This document shows positions 8,248 through 18,042 of a DNA stretch of 64,000 nucleotides, one piece after another. Position 1 is the first letter of the stretch; each line of letters begins with the position of its first letter. The translations under genes and the position numbers were made by a program. The DNA comes from JAGNNV01 sp031412915 (GTDB lineage: Bacteria; Acidobacteriota; Vicinamibacteria; Fen-336; JAGNNV01): assembly GCA_031412915.1 (NCBI GenBank), contig JANODX010000286.1, positions 8,540 through 72,539 on the forward strand. Direction: 5' to 3'. Under the pieces are notes generated by a model. That model made no database searches. It was not told where the DNA came from and saw nothing but the letters and a program-made list of their open reading frames with translations.

Positions 8248-9309
8248 ATGACCGACCTGCGAATCGCGGTGGTTCCCGGCGACGGCATCGGGGTCGAGGT
8301 GATCCGTGAAGCCTGCGCGGCCCTGCATGCGGTGGCCGCGGGAGCGGGGAAGAAGATAGCACTCACTCCGTTCGATTGGAGCGCCGACGCCTACCTCAAA
8401 ACCGGAACGACCCTGCCCAAGGACGCCCTGAAAATGCTGGGCGAGAACTTCGACGCCATCCTGCTCGGGGCCATGGGCGATCCCCGCGTTCCCGACAACC
8501 GCCACGCCGCGGACATCCTGCTGGGGATGCGCTTCGGCCTCGACCTCTACGTGAACCATCGGCCGGTGAAACTCCTGCACGCGCGTCTGTGCCCCCTCAA
8601 GGGTGTGGAACCGAAGGACGTCGACTTCGTGGTGTTCCGGGAGAACACTGAAGGTCTTTACGTGATGATGGGCGGCAACTTCAAGAAGGGCACTCCGGAC
8701 GAAGTCGCGACCGACATCGACCTCAACACCCGCAAGGGGGTCGAGCGCATCATCCGCCACGCCTTTGAGTTCGCGCGCGCCACCGGCCGCAGGAAGGTCC
8801 TGATGTCGGACAAGTCGAACGTCCTCATCCACGCTCACGATCTGTGGCAGCGCGTCTTCAAGGAAGTGAAGACGGAGTTCGAGGAGATCGCGGCTTCACA
8901 CATGTACGTCGACAACCTCTCGCTCCAGCTCGTTCGCGATCCGAAGCAGTTCGAAGTGATCGTGACCTCCAACATGTTCGGCGACATCGTCACCGACATC
9001 GCGGCCGGCCTGCAGGGTGGTCTGGGCATGGCGGCCTCCGGCAACATTCATCCCGGAAGGATTTCCCTCTTCGAGCCGGTGCACGGCTCGTCGCCGCCCA
9101 TCGCGGGCAAGAACATCGCGAATCCCATCGGCGCGATCGCGACCGCCGCTCTGATGCTCGCTCACCTGGGTTGGAGGGACGAGGCGGCGCGCATGGAGGC
9201 GGCGATATTCGGCGCGGTGGAGGCGGGACAGACCACGCAGGACATCGGCGGGACCCTGGGCACGCGCGAATGCGCGGCGGCGATCGTGGCTCGGATCAAG
9301 GCCGCGTAG
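8248..9309 (+). CDS. Isocitrate/homoisocitrate/isopropylmalate-type beta-decarboxylating dehydrogenase
   Basis: 353 residues with the full family fold. It begins RIAVVPGDGIGVEV, contains LLGAMGDPR, RFGLDLYVNHRPVK and the metal-binding stretch TSNMFGDIVTDIAAGLQGGLG, and ends with FEPVHGSSPPIAGKNIANP. At residues 131-139 it reads RENTEGLYV. That motif is typical of NAD-dependent isocitrate, homoisocitrate and tartrate dehydrogenases rather than ordinary LeuB (RELTGG). Enzymes of this family oxidise a 2-hydroxyacid and decarboxylate it to a 2-oxoacid with NAD(P). It lies just upstream of a molybdenum reductase and of condensing and isomerase genes, which together would make a 2-oxoacid elongation module. 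The exact substrate cannot be read from the sequence. Confidence 0.8.
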   Translation: MTDLRIAVVPGDGIGVEVIREACAALHAVAAGAGKKIALTPFDWSADAYLKTGTTLPKDALKMLGENFDAILLGAMGDPRVPDNRHAADILLGMRFGLDLYVNHRPVKLLHARLCPLKGVEPKDVDFVVFRENTEGLYVMMGGNFKKGTPDEVATDIDLNTRKGVERIIRHAFEFARATGRRKVLMSDKSNVLIHAHDLWQRVFKEVKTEFEEIAASHMYVDNLSLQLVRDPKQFEVIVTSNMFGDIVTDIAAGLQGGLGMAASGNIHPGRISLFEPVHGSSPPIAGKNIANPIGAIATAALMLAHLGWRDEAARMEAAIFGAVEAGQTTQDIGGTLGTRECAAAIVARIKAA

Positions 9310-9365
9310 GCGCTGCGGGAGTCCGCCCTTCCCCCTCAGAGCAGTTCCGGAGGAGAATGACGGCC

Positions 9366-9896
9366 ATGCACCTCACCGTCAATGGGGACGTCCAGGACGT
9401 GGACGCGCCCGACCACTGGACCCTGCTCGAAGTGCTCCGCTACCGGCTGGGCCTGACCGGCTCCAAGCAGGGATGCGACAAGGGCGATTGCGGTGCTTGC
9501 ACCGTCCTGGTGAACGGAAACCCGATGATCTCGTGTCTCGTGCTCGCGCGCGAAGCCGAGGGTCGCGCCATCACCACCATCGAGGGACTGATGCCGGCTC
9601 ACCTGGGCGCAGGCGGCGTCGGCGCCGATCCGGTGCAGGACGCCTTCGATCGATGCGGGGCGCTGCAATGCGGCTTCTGTCAGAGCGGCACGATCCTGTC
9701 GGCACGCGCCCTCCTCTGGGAGACGCCGAATCCCTCTGAAACCGAAATACGCAATGCTCTCGCCGGCAATCTGTGCCGCTGCACCGGATACACCCAGATC
9801 CTGCAGGCGGTTCTGCTCGCGGCCGCGCGGTCCCGCGGCGTCGATCCCGCGCCAAGGTCCTGGGAGACCCCGCCGCCGCCCAAGGAAACTCCCTGA
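9366..9896 (+). CDS. hcrC: HCR-type molybdoenzyme, [2Fe-2S] small (gamma) subunit
   Basis: 176 residues from ATG 9366; GGAGGAG lies about 10 bp upstream. An alternative ATG at 9357 lies almost on top of that site. The N-terminal plant-type [2Fe-2S] motif is GCDKGDCGACTV with a later cysteine (ISC). The C-terminal helical [2Fe-2S] domain carries CGFCQSG and CRCTGY. This is the electron-transfer subunit of the xanthine oxidase family. The gene is first in a three-gene block (small, Mo, FAD), the order depending on lineage. The FAD subunit shows this is the 4-hydroxybenzoyl-CoA reductase type. Confidence 0.85.
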   Translation: MHLTVNGDVQDVDAPDHWTLLEVLRYRLGLTGSKQGCDKGDCGACTVLVNGNPMISCLVLAREAEGRAITTIEGLMPAHLGAGGVGADPVQDAFDRCGALQCGFCQSGTILSARALLWETPNPSETEIRNALAGNLCRCTGYTQILQAVLLAAARSRGVDPAPRSWETPPPPKETP

Positions 9897-9897
9897 G

Positions 9898-12255
9898 GTG
9901 GCGTCGCGCGACCTTCACGGCATCGATCCTCCGTGGGGCGAGTTCCGCCACGTGGGCCGGGCGTCGCGCAAAGTGGACGGCCTGGCCAAGGCCACCGGCG
10001 CCGCGGTCTACACCGACGACATCTCTCTGCCCGGCATGCTGCACGCAAAGCTCCTGCGCAGCCCGCACGCCCACGCGCGGATACTCGCAATCGATACCAC
10101 GCGAGCCCGGGCGCTTCCGGGCGTCCGCGGCATCATCACGGGCGAGGATTTGCCGGTGAAGTACGGCATCCTCCCCTGGACGCAGGATGAAACGGCACTC
10201 GCGGTTTCGAAGGTGCGGCATGTGGGGGAGCCGGTGGCCGCGGTGGCGGCGGTCGATGAGGACACCGCGAACGAGGCGCTCAAGCTGATCCAGGTCGACT
10301 ACGAGCCGCTGCACACCTACACCGATCCGTTCGAGAGTCTGAGCCGGAACGACCCGCCCATTCACGAGCATCACAAGACCGGCAATATCTCGAAGCACGT
10401 TCATCTCTCCTTCGGCGAGGTGGATGCGGCCTTGTCCAGGGCCGATGTGGTGGTGGAGGACGACTACTTCTTCCACGGCACCACCCACGCCGCCATCGAG
10501 CCGCACTGCGCTCTGGCGCGGTATGGAGCGGAGGGTGTGCTGACCTTGTGGTCGTCGACCCAGATCTCCCACTATGTGCACCGCGCGCTGGCCCACGTTC
10601 TCGGCCTGCCCGCCCACCGCATCCGGGTGATTCAGCCGTGTCTGGGGGGTGCTTTCGGCGGCAAGTCCGATCCCTTCAGTCTCGAATTCGTGACCGCGAA
10701 GCTCTCCATGCTGAGCGGCCGTCCGGTGAAGTTGCTCTACACCCGCGAAGAGGTCTTCTACACGCACCGGGGCCGTCATCCGATGCACATGCGCTACAAG
10801 ACGGGAGCCACCCGCGATGGTCGCCTGACCGGGGTGGACGCGAAGATCGTGATCGATGGCGGCGCCTACAGTTCCTTTGGCCTCGTGACCACGTACTACG
10901 CCGGCCAGCTGCTGACCGGCCCCTACGATTTCCCGACCTATCGCTTCGACAGCACCCGCGTGTTCACCAACAAGCCGGCGTGCGGCCCCAAGCGGGGCCA
11001 CGGGTCGGTGCAGCCGCGATTCGCCTTCGAGGTGCAGCTCGACGAGATAGCCGAGAAGCTGAACATGGATCCCATTGAGATCCGGCGGCGTAATCTGATC
11101 GCCGCGTCCACCACCACGGTCAATGGCCAGCGCATCACCTCGAACGGGGTGGCGCAGTGCCTCGACTTCGTGGAGAAGGCGAGCGGCTGGACTTCGAGGC
11201 GCGGCCGACTCGGGCCGGGTCGCGGCCTGGGCGTCGCCGCGTCGATGTACATCTCGGGGACCAACTATCCGATCTATCCGAACCCGATGCCGCAGGCCGC
11301 GGTCCAGCTCAAGGTCGACCGGTCGGGTCTGGTCACGGTATTCAGCGGCGCCAACGACATCGGCCAGGGCTCGAACTCCGTGGCCCAGTACCTGGTGGCC
11401 GAGGAACTGGGCCTCGCCCTCGATCAGGTGCGCGTGGTGTCGGCCGACACCGACCTGTGCCCCGTGGATCTGGGTGCTTACTCCAGCCGCGAGACGTTCA
11501 TGGTGGGCAACGCCCTCATCGACGCCTGCCGCAAAATTCGTCCGCAGCTCGTGCAGGCGGTGGCCGATAAGTGGAAGGTGGACGGGACGCGCATTCGATT
11601 CGTCAATGGCGTGGTCGGGGATCTCGAGGATGCGTCCCATTCGATGAGCGCCACCGAGGCGATCTGCCTCGCCGAAGAACGGTTCGACGCGCTGGGCGCC
11701 ACCGGGGCCTACAACACGCCCACCCTGGGCGGCGACTACCGCGGCGGCACCATCGGGGCTTCTCCGGCCTACTCGTTCACCGCGCATGTGGCGGAGGTCT
11801 CGGTGGACATCGAAACCGGTCGGATCACCTGCCCCAACGTGTGGATCGCGCACGATTGCGGGCGGGCGCTCAACCCCATGCTGGTGGCGGGTCAGATGGA
11901 AGGCTCGGCCTACATGGGGGTTGCCGAGGCCCTGATGGAGCACCACGACGTGTATCCCTCCGGCCTGCACAAAGGGCCGTCGCTGCTCGATTACCGGATT
12001 CCAACCTCCGTCGATACGCCGGCGCTGCATGCGCTGATCGTGGAAAGCCTTGACCCCGAGGGTCCCTACGGCGCCAAGGAGGCGGGCGAAGGACCGCTCC
12101 ACCCGTCGATTCCCGCCATCTCGAACGCGGTCTTCGACGCGGTGGGCATAAGGCTTCGCCAGTTGCCCTTCACTCCAGGCCGGGTTCTCACCGCGTTGCG
12201 CGCACGTGCGAAGGAAGTGTCCGCTGAAACGGCGCGTGCCGGAGGCCCCCGCTGA
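9898..12255 (+). CDS. hcrA: HCR-type molybdoenzyme, Mo-cofactor (alpha) subunit
   Basis: 785 residues from GTG 9898, which follows the small-subunit stop by one base. It has the aldehyde oxidase/xanthine dehydrogenase a/b hammerhead domain (GLAKATGAAVYTDDI and on) and the molybdopterin-binding domains. The cofactor loop LGGAFGGKSDPF lies at about 249-260, and the KSDPF form resembles 4-hydroxybenzoyl-CoA reductase. The conserved glutamate loop GAKEAGEG at about 724-731 is where the family's active-site base sits. By family knowledge the Thauera enzyme removes the phenolic hydroxyl of 4-hydroxybenzoyl-CoA using ferredoxin electrons. Whether this copy uses that substrate is not known, since no aryl-CoA ligase or ring reductase lies in the window. 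Confidence 0.85.
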   Translation: MASRDLHGIDPPWGEFRHVGRASRKVDGLAKATGAAVYTDDISLPGMLHAKLLRSPHAHARILAIDTTRARALPGVRGIITGEDLPVKYGILPWTQDETALAVSKVRHVGEPVAAVAAVDEDTANEALKLIQVDYEPLHTYTDPFESLSRNDPPIHEHHKTGNISKHVHLSFGEVDAALSRADVVVEDDYFFHGTTHAAIEPHCALARYGAEGVLTLWSSTQISHYVHRALAHVLGLPAHRIRVIQPCLGGAFGGKSDPFSLEFVTAKLSMLSGRPVKLLYTREEVFYTHRGRHPMHMRYKTGATRDGRLTGVDAKIVIDGGAYSSFGLVTTYYAGQLLTGPYDFPTYRFDSTRVFTNKPACGPKRGHGSVQPRFAFEVQLDEIAEKLNMDPIEIRRRNLIAASTTTVNGQRITSNGVAQCLDFVEKASGWTSRRGRLGPGRGLGVAASMYISGTNYPIYPNPMPQAAVQLKVDRSGLVTVFSGANDIGQGSNSVAQYLVAEELGLALDQVRVVSADTDLCPVDLGAYSSRETFMVGNALIDACRKIRPQLVQAVADKWKVDGTRIRFVNGVVGDLEDASHSMSATEAICLAEERFDALGATGAYNTPTLGGDYRGGTIGASPAYSFTAHVAEVSVDIETGRITCPNVWIAHDCGRALNPMLVAGQMEGSAYMGVAEALMEHHDVYPSGLHKGPSLLDYRIPTSVDTPALHALIVESLDPEGPYGAKEAGEGPLHPSIPAISNAVFDAVGIRLRQLPFTPGRVLTALRARAKEVSAETARAGGPR

Positions 12256-13277
12256 TGTTGAGGCTGCCCCGGTTCGAGCTTCGCCAGCCGACTTCGGTCG
12301 CCGAGGCCGCGGGCATGCTCCAAGACCTCGGTCCGGGAGCGGTGGTGCTGGCCGGCGGCACCGACCTCCTGCCGAACATGAAGCACGAGTTGCTCACGCC
12401 CGCCGTGGTGGTCTCGCTCGGACGGATCGAAGCCCTGCGCGGCATTCGCGTCGAAGCCGACGGCTCGATGGTCATCGGGGCCATGACCACGATTGCGGAG
12501 GTGGCTTCGTCGCCGGTCGTGGCCGAGCGTGCGCCGTGCCTCGCCCAGGCCGCGGGCCTGATCGCCGGTCCGCAACTGCGCCGCGCGGGCACCCTTGGCG
12601 GCAACGTCCTGCTCGACACCCGGTGTCAGTACTACAACCAAAGCCATTTCTGGCGACAGGCGCTGGGGTTTTGTCTCAAGAAGGACGGTACCGCCTGCCA
12701 TGTCGTGGTGGGGGGTGCGCGCTGCGTCGCCGCCGCGGCCGCCGACAGTGCTCCCGCCCTGATGACGCTTGGCGCCTCTCTGGAACTCGAACGCGCGGGC
12801 GCTCGGCGCGCGGTGGCCGTCGAGGACTTCTGGGTGTCGGACGGCATCGTGAACCGGCGAATGCTGCCCGGCGAGATCCTGGTCTCGATCCGGATTCCAC
12901 CCACCCCGCCCGGGCATCGCGGCGCCTACGGCAAGCTGCGCGAGCGGGGCTCCATCGATTTTCCGTTGCTCGGTGTGGCCACGCGAATCGACCTCGATCC
13001 CAAAGGCGTCATCGAGCGGGCCGAACTGGTGCTGACCGCACTCGCGGCCCGGCCCCGTCGCGTAAACGAGGCATCCACGAGTCTGCGCGGCCTTCGACCG
13101 CTTACGCCCGCCTTCGACGAGGCGGTGCGCGAAGTGGCCGGGATGGCGGAGCGCCGTTGCCGGACGCTGTCGAATCTGTCCGGCGACACGGCCTGGCGTC
13201 AGGCTATGATCCCGGTGTACGTAAGGCGCACGCTGCATGCGGCGATCGCAGGCAGCGGTCCGGTGCATCACCTGTAG
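12255..13277 (+). CDS. hcrB: HCR-type molybdoenzyme, FAD subunit with extra [4Fe-4S] site
   Basis: 340 residues. Its ATG overlaps the alpha-subunit stop (TGATG). The FAD-binding motif VLAGGTDLLPNMK lies at about 31-43 and RRAGTLGGNVLLDTRC at 109-124. Cysteines 124, 140, 148 and 157 have spacings of 16, 8 and 9 residues. This matches the [4Fe-4S] loop of Thauera 4-hydroxybenzoyl-CoA reductase beta subunit (recalled as Cys122/138/146/155), which ordinary xanthine dehydrogenases lack. In that enzyme the extra cluster lets low-potential electrons flow toward molybdenum, so the enzyme acts as a reductase. This is the strongest evidence for the subclass of the whole complex. Confidence 0.88.
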   Translation: MLRLPRFELRQPTSVAEAAGMLQDLGPGAVVLAGGTDLLPNMKHELLTPAVVVSLGRIEALRGIRVEADGSMVIGAMTTIAEVASSPVVAERAPCLAQAAGLIAGPQLRRAGTLGGNVLLDTRCQYYNQSHFWRQALGFCLKKDGTACHVVVGGARCVAAAAADSAPALMTLGASLELERAGARRAVAVEDFWVSDGIVNRRMLPGEILVSIRIPPTPPGHRGAYGKLRERGSIDFPLLGVATRIDLDPKGVIERAELVLTALAARPRRVNEASTSLRGLRPLTPAFDEAVREVAGMAERRCRTLSNLSGDTAWRQAMIPVYVRRTLHAAIAGSGPVHHL

Positions 13278-13381
13278 ACGGTCTCACCTGTCCGGGCGCG
13301 GCTCGTTCCAGGGCGCGCAGCGAAGGGTGAAGCCTGGCTTTGGGGGACCGTCCGGGGCGCCTCTGGCGACTGAGGTTGTCC

Positions 13382-14685
<1,304 letters not shown>

Positions 14686-14686
<1 letters not shown>

Positions 14687-16671
14687 TGTCCGACCCGACC
14701 ATTCGATTGACCGCGGGCAAGCGGATTCTCTTCCTCACCAAGGACCCCGAGACCATTCGCAAGCAGCTTCGGGGCGAGTCGAACCTTCAGATGAAGGACC
14801 TCAGAGTCGACGAGTTGATGGATGACATCAACACCGACGCCATGACGCCCGCCTGGGCCTGCTTCGACTATCGGCCTCAGGCCCTGGCCCGAAGTGCGTA
14901 CGCCGGGATCACCGTGGACGGCGAGAGATTGTTCTGGGACAACGCCCTCATCGAAGGCAATTTCGAAGTGATCGTTTCGGGGAGGCGCAAAGGGGTGGGC
15001 TCGTCGCGCGAAACCGCGGTGCAGGCGGAGAAGTACGCGGGCATTCGTATCGCCATCGCCGATGGTTTCGCGCCGATTCACGCGCGGAACAACATCAACT
15101 CCGGCGTCCTGATGGCGGGACACGATGTCCTGCTCACGCTCCAGGCCGGGGAAGAGGTTCCGCTGGAAGCGTTCATGACCGGCCGCGATCCCGTGACCCG
15201 GCTCATCATCCGGGCGGGCGGCCTCTTCGCCTTCACGCGCGCGGTGGCGAAGGGTGAAGTGCAACTGCCGGCGCCGACCACGGCGGCCCGGCCCATGACC
15301 ATCGCCGAGAAGATCCTCCTCTCCCGCCTCGCTACCGGCCTCAAGCCTGCGGCTCTCAAGCCCGGTGACGCGGTGGCGGTGCGCGTCGATGGCGGCTTTT
15401 CCCACGACTTCACGTCGGCCCAGGTTCACTATTTCCTGACCGAGGAATACGGCCCTGGCTACAAGCTCAAGAACCCGTCGAAGTTCGCGGTGTTCGAAGA
15501 CCACATGCTCTACGCCCAGGACATGCCGTCGCTCGCCAAGTTCCGGCCGAAGCTCCTCGAACAGAGCGAACGCCAGCGCGCATTCCAGGAGGCTACCTCG
15601 GTGCGCGCCTTCCTCGCGAAAGACGGCGTCTCGCCCGGCATCTGTCACACCGTGGCGCGGGAAAAGATGATCGAGCCCGGTGAGTTCATCCAGGCCACCG
15701 ACTCCCATACCTGCATGGGCGGGTCGCTCAACTCGCTCGCCTACGGTGTGGGCGCCACCGAGTACGCGGCGCTTGTCTACTCGGGGATCACGTTCACCGA
15801 GACCCCGGGCTCCATTCGTTTCGAGCTCCAGGGCGCGCTTCGCCCGGGCGTGACCGCGAAGGACGTGATGCTCTTCATCCTGAAGGAATACGCGAAGCCG
15901 GGGAAGACCCTGGACCTCGTGATGGAGTTCGGCGGTCCCGGACTTGCGGCCCTTTCCCCGGACGAGCGCGCGACCATGGCCAACATGGCCACCGAATGCA
16001 CCGCGAAGGCCGGCGTCTTCGAGGGTGACGAGCCGATGATCGAATGGATCGTGGCCCATCGGCCGGGTGTCGAAGCGGACCGATTGCGCGCGCAGATCGT
16101 GGGGCCGGACCGAGGCGCCGAGTACACGGGCGGGGTTCACACCATCGACCTCTCTTTGATCGAACCGATGGTGGCGACACCCGGCGATGCCGCGAAGGGC
16201 ATCCCGTCCGATCCCACCAACGGTGCGCTGATCAAGGACATCGGCGACGTGCGAATCGATATCGCGTACGGAGGTTCCTGCACTGCGGGCAAGGAGGAAG
16301 ACCTCGACATGTACGCCCGGGTCATGACCCAGGCCCTCGGCGCCGGCAAGCGCGTGGCGCCTTCCGTGAACTTCTTCATCCAGTTCGGATCCGAGTCGGT
16401 GGAGGCCTACGCCACCGCCAGGGGCTATCTCGAGGTGTTCGCGAAGACGGGCGTCCGGGTCATCAAGCCCGGCTGCGGCGCGTGCATCGGGTGTGGTCCG
16501 GGGATTTCCGAATCGACGTCGCAGGTCACGGTGTCCGCGATCAATCGCAACTATCAGAATCGTTCCGGTCCGGGCGCTCTCTACCTCGCCTCCCCGCTCA
16601 CCGTCGCGGCATCGGCGGTGATGGGCCGGATTGTCGCCTACGACCCGGAGATGTTCGAAGCGGACGCCTGA
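14686..16671 (+). CDS. Aconitase-family isomerase with N-terminal swivel domain
   Basis: 661 residues. Its ATG overlaps the stop of the condensing enzyme (TGATG). A LeuD-like swivel domain comes first (DDINTDAMTPAWACFDYRP, then GVGSSRETAVQAEKYAG). It is followed by the LeuC-like catalytic domains: a histidine/aspartate segment FAVFEDHM, ATDSHTCMGGSLNSLAYGVG, and the cluster-binding GCGACIGCGPG. The three [4Fe-4S] ligands are probably Cys in DSHTC and the CxxC pair. Most single-chain aconitases of this size place the swivel last, so the order here resembles AcnB without its HEAT domain. It would isomerise the tricarboxylate made by its neighbour for the dehydrogenase at 8248. Confidence 0.78.
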
Positions 16672-16815
16672 GCGTGTCGAAGGGACAGGGACCATCGATA
16701 GCCTGGTCCCTGAGGTTGCCTGCGCTGAGCTTGCCTGCGCTGAGCCTGCCCGCACTGAGCTTGCCTGCGCTGAGCTTGTCGAAGCGTCGAAGTGTCGAAG
16801 CGTCGAAGCGTTGAA

Positions 16816-17246
16816 GGGACGTACGACTCCGGTCGCTGAGCGCAGTCGAAGGCACCGGGACCATCGATAGCCGGGTCCCTGAGCTGCCTGCGCTGAGCTT
16901 GTCGAAGCGTCGAAGGGACCATCGATGGTTGCGAAGGGGAGGGATCCGGACCCGAGAGAGCCAACGGGAGTTCGTCGAAACGGCGATGCCGACGCAACTG
17001 TGATGGCGGCCTCGAAAGCCTGCCCGCACTGAGCTTGCCTGCGCTGAGCCTGCCCGCACTGAGCTTGTCGAAGTGTCGAAGCGTCGAAGGGACGTACGAC
17101 TCCGGTCGCTGAGCGCAGTCGAAGGCACCGGGACCATCGATAGCCGGGTCCCTGAGCTCGTCGAAGGGACCATCGATGGTTGCGAAGGGGAGGGATCCGG
17201 ACCCGAGAGAGCCAACGGGAGTTCGTCGAAACGGCGAGGCCGACGC
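16816..17246. repeat. Imperfect direct repeat of about 160-180 bp (two copies)
   Basis: Copy one spans about 16816-16995 and copy two about 17089-17246. Both start GGGACGTACGACTCCGG and run through a CCATCGATAGCCGGG segment to GGAGTTCGTCGAAACGG. They differ by one indel of about 22 bp made of an extra REP unit. Confidence 0.8.
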
Positions 17247-17391
17247 GGTTGCGGCCGAGGGGCCGGACGCGCCTTCACATACGTGAGCCGCATGGCGTTC
17301 CCGAGTAACGGCGTGGGGCCCCCACCCCACGTGGTGTTCAGAGGAGCCTTCGCGGCTCACTCCGTTCCAGGCGCGCCCCTCGGCCGCAACC
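17247..17391. repeat. 145-bp nested inverted repeat (fold-back element)
   Basis: Perfect 17-bp arms GGTTGCGGCCGAGGGGC (17247-17263) and its complement (17375-17391) enclose a second inverted pair, GTGAGCCGC (17284-17292) and GCGGCTCAC (17352-17360). A CGTGGGG/CCCCACG palindrome lies at the centre. The element could extrude a cruciform or fold as RNA. It resembles a MITE-type insertion inside the REP island. Confidence 0.75.
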
Positions 17392-17547
17392 TTATGGCGG
17401 CCTCGATGCAGCCGGTCGATGGACACGCCGTGGCGCAACGTGTGCCGTCGCAGCAATCCGGCCCCTTCGACGCTTCGACGCTTCGACAGGCTCAGCGCAG
17501 GCAAGCTCAGCGCAGGCAGCTCAGGGACCGTTGTTGACGCATCGCGC

Positions 17548-17765
17548 GCCGTGTTGCGGGCGGAGGACGAGGGGCCTCGCTACCCTGCCGGCCCTCCGGC
17601 CCGGCGGGCACAGGCGAACTCCGTGGGGCGCAGGGATCCTCTGAGTCAAGGCGGGGCGGTATGCCCCGCTCCATTCATTAATGGACGCGGTTGCGCCCCA
17701 CGTAGGTGAGGCGAGGGCAGGCCCCTCGGCCGCAGCTTCTTGGTCCTCCGCGCGCCGTCGAAGTC
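17548..17765. repeat. Second, more diverged fold-back element
   Basis: A left flank GCGCGCCGTG..GGAGGACGAGGGGCCT and a right flank AGGCCCCTCGGCCGCAGC..GGTCCTCCGCGCGC are imperfect reverse complements. A GCGGGGC/GCCCCGC hairpin sits between them. It shares the CCCCTCGGCCGCA core with the element at 17247, so both probably belong to one family. Boundaries are approximate. Confidence 0.5.
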
Positions 17766-17810
17766 ATCGGCGGTCCCTTCGACGCTTCGACACTTCGACA
17801 CTTCGACAAG

Positions 17811-17885
17811 CTCAGCGCAGGCAAGCTCAGTGCGGGCCAGCTCAGTGCGGGCCAGCTCAGTGCGGGCCAGCTCAGTGCGGGCCAG
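17811..17885. repeat. 15-bp tandem array
   Basis: Four perfect copies of CTCAGTGCGGGCCAG run from 17826 to 17885 after one degenerate copy at 17811. Reverse-complement relatives of the unit form a similar array near 16710-16775. Confidence 0.9.
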
Positions 17886-18042
17886 CTCAGGGACCGTGCG
17901 TCGCACTCTTTCCGTGGTCCCTTCGACGCGCTCAGGGACCCCGTCCGGCCGGCTCAGGGACCCCCTTCGACCGTTCGACGCTTCGGCAAGCTCAGTGCGG
18001 GCAGGCTCAGTGCAGGCAAGCTCAGGGTCTTGGGGCGAGCGA

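Larger units (their letters stand above)
16672..18042. repeat. 1.37-kb non-coding island of REP-like palindromes and fold-back elements
   Basis: No credible gene is present. Translations on all frames are repetitive (for example LSLSKRR, QASSVRA). The basic unit is the half-palindrome CTGAGCTTGTCGAAG / CTTCGACAAGCTCAG, often flanked by GGTCCC/GGGACC arms. Units on the left side mostly run in one orientation and units on the right side in the other, so the island is globally inverted. The same unit recurs near 36.35 kb and 60.6 kb. Such elements behave like REP sequences, sitting after genes and able to form RNA hairpins. Here they may end transcription of the aconitase-like operon. Confidence 0.85.

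Noticed and set aside
9571..12102. 843-codon minus-strand frame opposite the Mo subunit
   Set aside because: High-GC antisense shadow; low-complexity Arg/Gly/His translation without domains.
17811..17885. CRISPR array
   Set aside because: Units are contiguous without spacers and no cas genes are present.
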